From: Chara braunii
Lineage: Eukaryota; Streptophyta; Charophyceae; Charales; Characeae
NCBI GenBank assembly: GCA_003427395.1
Contig: BFEA01000065.1
Span: forward strand, 1,269,286-1,293,368
Direction: 5' to 3'
DNA: 24,083 nucleotides
How positions within the stretch are numbered: the first letter of the stretch is position 1; each line of letters begins with the position of its first letter. The notes below the pieces were generated by a model that was given only the letters and a program-made list of their open reading frames with translations, was not told where the DNA came from and did not search any database. The position numbers were made by a program, and so were the translations under genes. Below are positions 11,101 to 21,385 of this stretch, piece by piece.

Positions 11101-14100
11101 CATAGAGAGACTACGTAAAATGATGAAACCCCGTACTGTATTTTCGGTAACGAAACCCCGAAAGTCTATCGAGGAATAATCCCTAGAGAAACTATGCAAA
11201 ATCCCGAAACCCTGAAGTGTATTTTCGGTAACGAAAGCCCAAAAGCCTATCGAGATAAAATCCTTTGAAAGACTAAGCAAAATTATGAAACCTTTTCGGT
11301 AACGAAACCCGAAAAGCCTATCGAGATATAATCCCTAGAGAGACGTAGTAAGATCCCAAAACCCCGTTGTGTATTTTCGGTAACTAAACCCCGAAAGCCT
11401 ATCGAGATGTAAACCAAAGAGAGACTAAGTAAAATCTTTAAGCTCCATAGTGCATTTTCGCTATCGAAACATCGAAAACCTATCGAGATTTAATCCCTAG
11501 AGGGACTGAGTGAAATCCCAAAACCCCGAAGTGTATTTTCAGTAACGAAACACCGAAAGCCTTTATAATCCTTAGAGAGACTTAGTAAAATTTTGAAACC
11601 CCATAGTGCATTTTCGGTAACGAAACCCCGAAAACCTATCGAGATATAATCCCTAGAGAGGCTAAGTAAAATCCTAAGCCCTTGTAGTGTATTTTCGGTA
11701 ACGAAACCCCGAAAGCCTATCGAGATATAATCCCTAGAGAGACTGAGTAAAATCTCGAAACCCCGTAATATATTTTCGGTACCGAAACGCCGAAAGCCTA
11801 TCGAGATATAATCCCTACAGAGACTAAGTAAAATCTTGAAACCCCGTAGTGCATTTTCTCTATCGAAACCCTAAAAGCCAATTGAGATATTATCCCTAGA
11901 GAGACAGAGTCAAATCCGAAGACCCCGTGGTGCATTTTCGGTAACGAAACCCCGAAAGCCTGTGGGGATATAATCTCTAGACAGACAGGGTAAAATCCAG
12001 AAACCCCGTAGTGCATTTTCACTTTCGGAACCCCGAACGCCAATCGAGATATAATCGCTACAGAGACTTAGTAAAATCCCGAAACCCCGTAGTGTATTTT
12101 CATTAACGAAACCCGCAAAGTCTATCGAGATATAATCCCTAGAGAGACTAAGTAAAATCCCGAAACCCCGAAGTGTGTTTTCGGTAACGAAACCCCGAAA
12201 GCCTATCGAGATATAATCCCTGGAGAGAACTAGTAAGATCCTAAAACCCCGTAAGGTATTTTCGGTAACGAAACCCCGAAAGCCTATTGATGTATAATCC
12301 CTCGACAGACTGAGTAAAATCTCGAAACCTCGTAGTGCATTTTCGGTAACGGAACCCCAAAATCATATAAAGATATAATCCCCAGACACTATGTAAAATC
12401 CCGAGACCCCGTAGTTAATTTTCGGTAACGAAACCTCGAAAGCCTATCGAGATATAATGCCTTGAGAGACATATTTAAATCCCGAAACCCCGTAGTGCAT
12501 TTTCGGTAACGAAGCCCCGAAAGCCTATCGAGATATAATCCCTAGAGAGACTTAGTAAAATCCAGAAACCCTGTAGTGCACTTTCGATAACTAAACCCTG
12601 AAAGCCTATCGAGATATAATCCCAAGAGAGACCAAGTAAAATCCCGAAACCTCGTAGTGTATTTTCGGTGAAGAAACCCCGAAAGCCTATCGAGATATAA
12701 TCCTTAGAGAGACTAAATAAAATTTCGAAACCCCGTACTGCATTTTCGCTAACGAAACCCCAAAAGTCTATAGAGATACAATCCCTAGAGAGACTAAGTA
12801 AAATCCAAAAACCCCGTAGTGTATTTTCGGTAACGAAACCCCGAAAGCCTATCGAGATATAATCCCTCGACAGACTAAGTAAAATCTCGAAACCTCGTAG
12901 TACATTTTCGGTAACGAAACCCCGAAAGCCAATCGAGATATAATCCCTAGAGACACTACGTAAAATCCCGAAACTCCGTAGTGTATTTTCGGTAACGAAA
13001 CCTCTAAAGCCTATAGAGATATAATCCCTAGAGGGACTTAGTCGAATCCCGAAACCTCGTAGTGCATTTTCGGTAACGAAACCCCCAAAGCCTATCGAGA
13101 TATAATCCCTAGAGAGACTTTGTAAAATCCTGAAACCCCGTAGTGCATTTTCNCGGTAACGAAACCCCCAAAGCCTATCGAGATATAATCCCTAGAGAGA
13201 CTTTGTAAAATCCTGAAACCCCGTAGTGCATTTTCGGTAACGAAACCCTGAAAGTCTATCAAGATATAATCAAGAGATTCCAAGTAAAATTTTGAAACCC
13301 CGTAGTGCATTTTCGCTAACGAAACCCCGAAAGCCTATCGAGATATAATCCCTAAAAAAACTACCAAAAATTTTAAAACGCCGTAGTTTATTTTCGGTAA
13401 CGAAACCCCGAGAAGCCTATCGAGATATAATCCAAGAGAGACTAACTAAAATCCTGAAACCCGAAGTGTATTTTCGGTAAGGAAATCCCGAAAGCCTATC
13501 GAGATATACAGCCTAGAGAGACTTAGTGAATATCCGAAACCCGGTAGTGCATTTTCGGTAACGAAACCCCGAAAGCCTATTGAAATTTAATTTCTAGAGA
13601 TACTAAGTAAAATTTTGAAACCCCGAAGTGTATTTTCGCTAACGAAACCCCGAAATCCTATCGATATATAATCCCTAGAGAGACTAAGTACAATCTCGAA
13701 AACCCGAAGTTTATTTTCGGTAACGGGACCCCGAAAGCCTATCGAGATATAATCCTTAGAAAGACTGAGTAAAATCCCTCAACCCCGAAGTGAAAGCCTA
13801 TCGAGATGTGAATCCTAGAGAGACTGAATAAAATCCTGAAACCCCGTAGTGTATTTTCGGTAACGAAACCCTTAAAGCCTATCCAGATATAATACCTAGA
13901 GACACTTAGTAAAATCCCGAGACCCCGAAGTGTATTTTCGGTAAAGAAACCCCGAAAGCCTATCGAAATATAATCCCTCCGTAGTGCATTTCTAATGACG
14001 AAGCCGTGAAAGCCTATCGAGATATAATCCATAGAAAGGCTATGTAAAATTATGCAATTCCGCAGTGTGTTTTCGTTAACAAAACCCCGAAATGCTATCG

Positions 14101-17100
14101 AGATACAATCCCTTGAGATGCTATGTTAAATTTCGAAACCCCATAGTGTATTTTCGGTAACGAAACCCCGAAAGCCTATCGAGATGTAAACCCTAGAGAG
14201 ACAAAGTAAAATCCCGAAACCCTGTAGTCCATATTCGCTATAGAAACCCCGAAAGTCTATCGAGATTTAATCCCTAGAGAGACTATGTAAGATCTCAAAA
14301 CCCCGTAGTGTATTTTCAGTAACGAAACCCCGTAAGCCTATCGAGATATAATCCCTAGAGAGATTGAGTAAGATCCCGAAACCCCGAAGTCTATTTTCGG
14401 TAACGAAATCCCAAAAGCCTATACAATCCCTAGAGAGACTTAGTAAAATCTCAAAACCCCGTACTGCATTTTGGGTAACAAAACCCCGAAAGCCTATCAC
14501 GATATAATCCCAAAAGAGGCTAAGTGAAATTCCGAAACCCCGAAAGCTTGAATGATAAAATCCGTCAAGAGACTGAGTAAAATCTCGAAACCCCGTAGTG
14601 TATTTTTGGTAACGAAACCCCGAAAGCCTATCGAGATATCATTCTTAGAGACACTAAGTAAAATCCTGAAACCCCGTAGTGCATTTTCGCTATCGAAACC
14701 CCGAAAGCCTATCGAGATTTAATCCCTAGAGAGACTAAGTAAAACCGAAACCCCGTACTGTATTTTTGGCAAGGAAATCCTCAAAGACTATCGAGATATA
14801 ATCCCTAGACAGATTGAGGCAAATCTTGAAACCCTGAAGTGCATTTTCAGTAACGAAATCCCGAAAGCCTGTATGATCCCTAGAGAGACTTAGTAAAATC
14901 CCAAGACCTCGTGGTGCATTTTCGGTAACGAAACCCCGAAAGCCTATCGAGATATAATCCGTAAAGAGACTAAGTAAAACCTCAAAACCCCGTAGTGTGT
15001 TTTCGGTAACGAAACCCCGAAAGCCTATCGAGATATTTTCCCTAGAGAGACTGAGTAAAATCTCGAAACCTCGTAGCGCATTTTCGGTCACGAAACCCTG
15101 AAGCCTATCGAGAAATAAGCCCTAGAGAGACTAAATAAAATCCCGAAAGCTTGTAGTGTGTTTTCAGGAACGAAACCCCGAAAGCCTATCGAGATATAAT
15201 CCCTAGACAGACTGAGTAAAATATCGAGACCCCGTAGTGTATTTTCAGTAACAAAACCCCGAAATCCTATCAAGACAAAATCCCCCAAGAGATGGAGTAA
15301 AATTCCGAAACCCCGAAGTGTATTTTGTGTAACGAAATCCCAAAAGTCTGTACAATCCTTAGAGAGACTTAGTAAAATCCCGAAACCCCGTAGTGCATTT
15401 TCGGTAAAGAAACCCCGAAAGCCTATTGAGATATAATCCGTAGAAAGGCTAAGCAAAATCTCGAAACCCCGTAGTCTGTTTTCGATAACGAAACACCGAA
15501 AGCGTATCGATATACAATCCATAGAGAGATTGAGTAAAATCTCGAAACCCCGTAGTACATTTTCCGTAACTAAATCCCGACAGCCTATCGAGATATAATC
15601 CCTAGAAATGGTAAGTAAAATTCCGAATCCCCATAGTGTGTTTTCAATAATTGAACCCCGAAAGCCTTTGGAGATATAATCCCTAGACAGACTGCGTAAA
15701 ATCTCGAAACCCCGTAGTGTATTTTAGGTAACGGAACCCCGAAAGCCTATCGAGATATAATCCATAGAGAGACCAAGTAAAATCCCAAAACTCCGCAGTG
15801 CATTTTCGCTATCGAAACCCCGAAAGCCTATCGAGATTTAATCCCTTTAGAGACTAAGTAAAATCACAAAAACCCATAGTGCATTTTCGGTAATGAAACC
15901 TCGAAAGCCTATCGAGATATAGTCCCTAGAGAGACAGAGTAAAATCCTAAAACACCTGTAGTGCATTTTCGCTAACTAAACCCTTTAAGCCTATCGAGAT
16001 ATAATCCATAGAGATACTACGTAAAATGATGAAACCCCGTAGTGAACTTTCGGTACAAAACCCCCGAAAGTCTATCGAGATATAATCCCTAGAGAGACTA
16101 AAATCCTGAAACCGCGAAGTGTATTTTCGGTAACGAAACCTTGAAAGCCTATTGAGATATAATCCTTAGAAAGACTTGGTAAAATTATGAAACCCTGTAG
16201 TGTATTTTCGGTAACGAAACCCCGAAAGCCTATCGAGATATAATCCCTAGAGAGATGTAGTAAAATTCCGAAACCCTGTTGTATATTTTCGGTAACTAAA
16301 CCCCAAAAGCCTATCGAGATATAATCCCTAGAGAGACTAAGTAAAATCTCGAAACCCCGTAGTTCATTTTTGCTATCGAAACCTCGAAAGCCTATCGAGA
16401 TTTAATCCCTAGAGAGACTGAGTGAAATCTCGAAACCCCGAAGTGTGTTTTCGGTACTGAAACCTCAAAAGCCTATAAAATCCCTAGAGACTCGAAACCC
16501 CGTAGTATATTTTCGGTATCGAAATCCCGAAAACCTATCGAGATATAATCCCTAGAGAGACTAAGTAAAATCTTGAAACCTTGTGGTGCATTTTCGCTAT
16601 CGAAACCCCGAAAGCCTATCGAGATATAATCCCTAGAGAGACAGAGTAAAATCCCGAAACCCCGTAGTGGATTTTCGGTAATGAAACCCCGAAAGCCTAT
16701 CGAGATATAATCCCTAGAGAGACTGGGTAAAATACCGAAACCCCGTAGTGTATTTTCGGTAACAAAACCCCGAAAGCCTATCAAGATATAATCCCTAGAG
16801 AGATTAAGTAAAATCCCGAAACCCCGTAGTGGATTTTCACTATCGAAACCCCGAAAGCCTATCGAGATATAGCCCCTAAAGAAACTAAGTAAAATCCCGA
16901 AACCCCGTAGTGTATTTCCGGTAACGAAACACCGAAAGCCTATCGAGATATAATCCCTAGAGAGACTGAGTAAAATCCCGACACTCCGAAGTCGATTTTC
17001 GGTAACGCAACCCCGAAAGCCTATCGAGATATAATCCCTAGAGAGACTTAGTAAGATCCCGAAACCCCGTAGTGTATTTTCGGTAATGAAACCCCGAAAG

Positions 17101-17560
17101 CCTATCGAGATATAATCCCTAGACAGACTGAATAAAATCCTGAAACCTCAAAGTGCATTTTCGGTAACGAAACCCCGAAAGCCTATCGAGATATAATCCC
17201 TAGAGACACTAAGTAAAATCCCGAAACCCCGTAGTGTATTTTCGGTAACGAAACCTCGAAAGCCTATCGAGATATAATCCCTTGAGAGACTTGGTAAAAT
17301 CCCGAAACCCCGTAGTGCATTTCCGGTAACGAAGCCCCAAAAGCCTATCAAGATATAATCCCTAGAGAGACTTAGTAAAATCCAGCAACCCTGTAGTGCA
17401 CTTCCGGTAACGAAACCCCGAAAGCCTATCGAGATGTAATCCCTAGAGATACTATGTAAAATCCCGAAACCCCGAAGTGTATTTTCACTAACGAAACCCG
17501 GGAAGCCTATCGAGATATAATCCCTAGAGAGACTTTGTAAAATCCCGAAACCGTGTAGGA
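8168..17560 (-). repeat. Higher-order repeat within satellite B (~4.8-5.1 kb period)
   Basis: Distinctive monomer variants recur in the same order. CAAGATATAATC at 8168/13260 (offset 5092); GTAGTTTATTTTC at 8293/13383 (5090); CCCGGTAGTG at 8451/13540 (5089); TAAGTACAATCTCG at 8591/13685 (5094). Short monomers lie at 9451/14417 (4966), 9929/14867 (4938), 10442/15346 (4904) and 11559/16471 (4912). TAGGTAACGG is at 10821/15725 (4904), CTACGTAAAATGATG at 11111/16017 (4906) and GAAGCCCC at 12511/17331 (4820). The offset shifts only through local indels, so about 60 monomers form one higher-order unit present nearly twice. A smaller seven-monomer duplication lies near 12301 and 12866 (offset 565). 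Confidence 0.85.
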
Positions 17561-17791
17561 CATTTTCGGTAATGAAACCCCGAAAGGCTATTGAGATATA
17601 ATCCCTCGAGAGACTAAGTAAAATTCTCAAACCCCGTAGTGTATTTTCGGTAGCGAAACCTCGAAAGCCTATCGAGATATAATCCCTAGAGAGACTTAGT
17701 AAAATCCTGAAACCCCGTAGTCGATTTTTGCTATCGAAACCCCGAAAGCGTATCGAGATTTAATCCTTAAAGAGACTACGCAAAATCTCGA

Positions 17792-18976
17792 AGTGCTCAG
17801 GATGTTTATTATATTTCATGAAATATATTAACCACTTCTCGTGGAAGCTGAAGTTTGTAATTCGCGGAGAGGTTTGTTCAATGATGGGGAAGAGACCGAG
17901 CCACTTGTTCGAGAATTTCTTGGACAAACCTTGTTCGGGTTCAAAGCGTTTGGCAGAAAGCCACACTTTGTCCCCTACTTTGAATGACACGTCACGTCTG
18001 TGTTTGTTAGTCTTGTTGGGTTGTTGTTCTTGTGTTCTTTCAAGGGTTTCTGTTGCTTCTTTGAGGTCTGTTCATTGTTGCTACCCATTCATTGAGAGAG
18101 GGGCAAGGAGTGGAGGGGCTAAGCTGTGAGGGAAGCAAGAAATCAGAGGGCAAGCGAGGATGGTAGCCAAGGTCGAGGTAGAAAGGGGACATGCCAGTGG
18201 AGGGGCAGACAACGTTGTTGTAGGCAATCTCGACGGCCGTGATCTCAGTCATGTTGGTGTGGATGACAATACTTCCGCAGAATTCTTTGGAGAGTATCGT
18301 TCATCTTCTCGGTCTGGGGGTGGAATGCAGTGCTATACTTGAGCGTGGTTGCGTAGGTTTGGAAGAGGTGTTTCCAGAACTGTGATAGGAAGCGGGGATC
18401 GAAGTCACTAATGATGTTCTCCGGGAGACCATGGTGGCGAGCTACGTGATTGAAGAAGAGTATGGCGATGTCTTTGGCATTGTGCGAGGTGGTACAAGGA
18501 ATGAAGTGGGTGTGTTTGGTCAGACAACAAACAATGACGTAGATGCAATCATGCCCACGGTCAGTCTTGGGGAGGCCGCACACGAAGTCCATGGAGATGG
18601 AATGCCACCAGTGGGTAGGGATGGGCAGTGATTGGAGTTTGTCGGGTTTGGCCCGGTTCGAGGGATTAACGGCCTGACAGGTGGGGCATGAGCGGATGTA
18701 TGCTTTGACGTCGGCGAGTAGAGAAGGTCAATGGAAGTAGCGAGAGATGGTGTCGAAGGTTTTCTGAAAACCGAGGTGCCCAACGGTCTTGGCGTCGTGG
18801 TGCTCGGCCAAGAGCTGGGTACGAAGACCACGTGCGTCAGGGATGCAGAGTTGGCGAGTGCCTATGGTGTTAATGTAGAGTAGATTGTCATGGAGAGAGT
18901 AGTTAGGGACTGAGTCAAGGTTGTAGAGTTGGTAGTAAATAGAAGCGAAGTCTGGACAAGAGAGGTAACCTTGGGT
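17792..18976 (-). pseudogene. pol: integrase (H2C2, core, truncated C-terminus)
   Basis: Inserts the element's DNA. A TAA (18977-18979) precedes it. The H2C2 zinc-binding domain spans 18677-18802 (EHHDAKTVGH and SCPTC), with a TGA at 18728-18730 where the family has Trp. The core has MDFVCGLPKT with the first Asp, NIISDFDPRFLSQFW with the second, and FHPQTEKMNDTL with the Glu. Four residues usually found between HPQT and the Glu are missing, a 12-base in-frame loss. Near 18245 the frame changes to TAVEIAYNNVVCPSTGMSPF. Near 18070 it changes again to lead into the GPY/F-like C-terminal segment (KVGDKVWLSAKRF, NKWLGLFPIIEQTSP). Coding similarity ends at the satellite junction. Confidence 0.9.
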
Positions 18977-18979
18977 TTA

Positions 18980-19486
18980 GCGGCGATGTAAGGAGGGAAG
19001 AAGTTGAATGTGGGTTACGGCAGCGTAGACTTTCTCAGGGGGCTTGCGGTCGGGGCGGCAGGAGAGGGCATCAGCAACGCGGTTGCTTTTGCTCGGGGCA
19101 GATGGTGAAGGTGAACTGGGCAAGGAAGTCTAGCCATCGAGCTTGGCGGGGGTGATGTCTTTCTTGGTAAGGATGAAGGAGACAATTGCGTTTTCTGTGC
19201 GGATGGTGAAGTATTGCCCGTCAAGGTACGGGCGCCAGACTTTGAGGGCGTAGACCACGGCTAGGAATTCCTTCTCGTTGGAGGGGTAATTCATCTCCGA
19301 GGGAAGGAGTTTCTTGCTAGCGAAGGCAATGGGGTGTTCGTCGGGTGGGGACTGTGAGTGAGTCGGGGAACAGTTGACAGAGGGGATCTCGGTGGGGTCC
19401 GGAGGGAAATGCTGGGACAGGACAACCCCAATGGCAAAGTCTGAGGCATCAGTGGTGACGAAGAAGTGGCGAGTGGGGTCAACGAT
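18980..19486 (-). pseudogene. pol: RNase H domain, frameshifted
   Basis: Degrades the RNA strand during reverse transcription. It follows the TAG at 19487-19489 in the same frame as the reverse transcriptase. Motifs: [17 protein letters not shown] with the first acidic residue, [30 protein letters not shown] with the Glu, and [13 protein letters not shown] where the family usually has Asp and this copy has Glu. Frame 1 then meets a TAG at 19130-19132, while [14 protein letters not shown] lies in a neighbouring frame for about 15 codons, and frame 1 resumes with SNRVADALS. That implies two nearby compensating indels, near 19138 and 19090. Confidence 0.87.
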
Positions 19487-19489
19487 CTA

Positions 19490-20699
19490 GAGGACGGGGG
19501 CGGTGGTGATGAGTTGCTTGAGTTTGTCAAAAACGGCTTGGCGGCGTTCAGTCCATATGAAGGATTCGGTGGCGCGGTTGAGCTCATGGAGAGGGTAGGA
19601 GACGTCGGAGAAGTTTTGAATGAAGGGGCGGTAATAGTTGGCGAGTCCAATGAATGAGCAAAGTTGGGTCAAGGTGGAGGGAGGTGGGAACTCGACGAGG
19701 GCAGAGACCTTTTTGGGGTCCATGCGGATGCTGTCGACCGAGACAGTGTGACCAAGGTATTCTACGTTAGGGGCAGCAAATGTACACTTGCTGAGTTTGG
19801 TGTATAACTTTTGTTCTCGAAGGATGGAGAGAACTTTGCGAAGAAGTTCGAGGTGGGATTCGAAGGTTGGGCTAAAGACGAGGATATCATCAAGGTAGAT
19901 CACGACACACACTTCGAGGAGGTCGGGAAAGACGTGATTTATGGTGGATTGGAATGTGGCGGGGGCATTGGTGAGTCCGAAAGGCATCACGAGGAATTCG
20001 TAGTGCCCGAAGCGAGAGCGAAAAACGGTCTTGTAGGTGTCCTCCTCGCGGATGCGGATCTAGTGAAAGTCGCTGCGGAGATCGATCTTGGTAAAATACT
20101 TGGCTCCACGGAGGCGATCAAGAAGCTCAGATATGCAAGGGAGTGGGTACTTGTTCTTGATCGTGATCCGGTTCAGGGCACGATAGTCTGTGCACATGCG
20201 AAGTTCCGAGGTGCCGTTCTTCTTGACGAAGAGACATCTGCTTCCGAAGGGGGAGTACCTAGGCTTAATGAATCCTTTCTCAAGGAGTTCATTAAGTTGT
20301 CGCTTCATCTCTTCGGCCTCGGGGATGGAGAGCTCGTACGGGGGGCGACAAGGAGGAGAGTGGCCGGGCTCGAGATCAATGGTGTGGGATACACCGCGAT
20401 CGGGAGGTAGACCGGCGGGCAAGGACTCGGGGAAGACATCTTTCAATTCGGAGAGGAGGGCGGTGATATGGGGATCAGAAGGAGGATCTTGGTCGGGTTT
20501 GTCCGTTGGAAGCAAGTCCTCGGAACGCTCGCGGTCCATGACAAGGCAATAGTAAGCGGAGTCAGGGTGTTCACGGGACATGTGGAGGAATTGATGTGGG
20601 GAGACGGGGGGTGGGGTGGAAGGGGGAAGAAGGTAGGGGATGTCAACGGGAGAGTCGGGAGGGTTGGTGAGGCGGACGAAGGAGGGGTGGAATGAGTAG
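19490..20699 (-). pseudogene. pol: reverse transcriptase with one in-frame stop
   Basis: RNA-directed DNA polymerase of the Ty3/gypsy type. Visible in order are [38 protein letters not shown], the first catalytic Asp in [21 protein letters not shown], the catalytic IYLDDILVF motif (YLDD at 19886-19897), CTFAAPNVEYLGH, and the connection segment LCSFIGLANYYRPFI. One TAG (20060-20062) lies right after DLRSDFH, where the family normally has Gln; otherwise the frame is continuous from about 20899 to the next stop at 19487-19489. This is the best-preserved part of the element. Both catalytic Asp sites are kept, but the stop separates them. Confidence 0.95.
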
Positions 20700-21385
20700 G
20701 GCATAAAGCGGTCAAGCCACGGGGTCCCTAGGACGATGTCACGCATAAGGTGCATGACATCGAAGGAGACCTGACTGCGAAGGGGGCCGACAGTCATGGT
20801 GGTCTCATGAACTGTGCGGTCAATGACGACGGCTGAGTCCTTATCCCCTAGGCAGATAGTGATCGGGGAGTCATAGCCGGTGGAAGGTAAGCCGACTTTG
20901 TGGACACAGGCGTGGTGATGAAGTTGTCAGTGGCGCCAATATCAAGGAGGGCCCGAAACTTCACCGTCGATGCACCGAGGGAAACGGGAATGAACTTGAG
21001 TTGGAACTATGCGGATCCGGCACAAGCAGAGGAGATCATAGTGTTGAGGCGGCGTTGCTCGAGGCCCATCCTAAGGAGCCGATCATTTTGGGCTTGTTCC
21101 TCGGCAAGATCTGTGAAAGTGGTGGCGGATAGGTTAGGGAAGAGGGTGGAAGAACACGTGGCAGTGGAGGGTTCATCCGACGGAATAGGGGACATCGCCC
21201 AGAGGGGGGCAGGCGGAGTAGACTGCGATGCCTGGAGATTGTCCAGTGGGATGTGCATCACCGAAGGAGGGGTTGGCAGACGAATGGTCGATGCCAAATG
21301 AGCCATCGGTGGGACGGAGGACGTCACCGATGGGTGGGCCGACAGCCGAGGTGTCGATGCCGGGTCGATGCCCTGGGGACTGTGT
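20700..21385 (-). pseudogene. pol: aspartic protease region, stop and frameshift, altered active-site triplet
   Basis: Linker and retropepsin-type protease that would process Gag-Pol. The frame is shifted by one relative to gag and is open across the gag end, from at least 21500 down. A TAG at 21007-21009 interrupts it just before the protease. The active-site loop reads LDIGATDNF (Asp codon 20941-20943), where the family has D-S/T-G-A, so the Ser/Thr is replaced by Ile. About 10 codons later the frame must change near 20910, consistent with a one-base loss, to continue as [15 protein letters not shown]. The second hallmark, [10 protein letters not shown], follows near 20710-20740. Order and spacing fit a Ty3/gypsy protease; the substitution and frame breaks make it dead. 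Confidence 0.8.

Larger units (their letters stand above)
6250..17791 (-). repeat. Satellite B tandem array (81-bp monomer, ~140 copies)
   Basis: Head-to-tail 81-bp monomers fill 11.5 kb. On the plus strand each contains, in order, a segment like AAAATCCCGAAACCCCG, TAGTGTATTTTCGG, TAACGAAACCCCGAAAGCC, TATCGAGATATAATCC and CTAGAGAGACTAAGT. Strand is given as minus because that orientation matches satellite A. Monomers before about 6500 are the most diverged and grade into flanking sequence; the right edge at 17791 is abrupt, inside a monomer after TCTCGAA. A minus-strand frame is open in the consensus, and runs of 159-160 residues exist (8120-8599 and 17148-17630) as 27-residue repeats. They are broken by stops and by short monomers, so I do not call them genes. 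An N at 13153 marks a probable assembly join. Confidence 0.98.

Noticed and set aside
17148-17630. 160-residue minus-strand frame, and similar frames at 8120-8599, 9301-9696 and 15088-15522, as repeat-protein genes
   Set aside because: They are satellite monomers read through in a length divisible by three. Starts and stops fall at random monomers, frames break at short monomers, and no unique flanking coding sequence or promoter is seen.
6250-17791. CRISPR-like array, because of regular repeats
   Set aside because: The whole 81-bp unit repeats with no unique spacers between conserved repeats, there are no cas genes, and the context is a eukaryotic retrotransposon.
19811-20410. 199-residue plus-strand frame opposite reverse transcriptase, plus other long plus-strand frames at 22601-23119
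   Set aside because: They lie antisense to strongly recognisable gag-pol coding sequence and show no domain of their own; they are GC-rich shadow frames.
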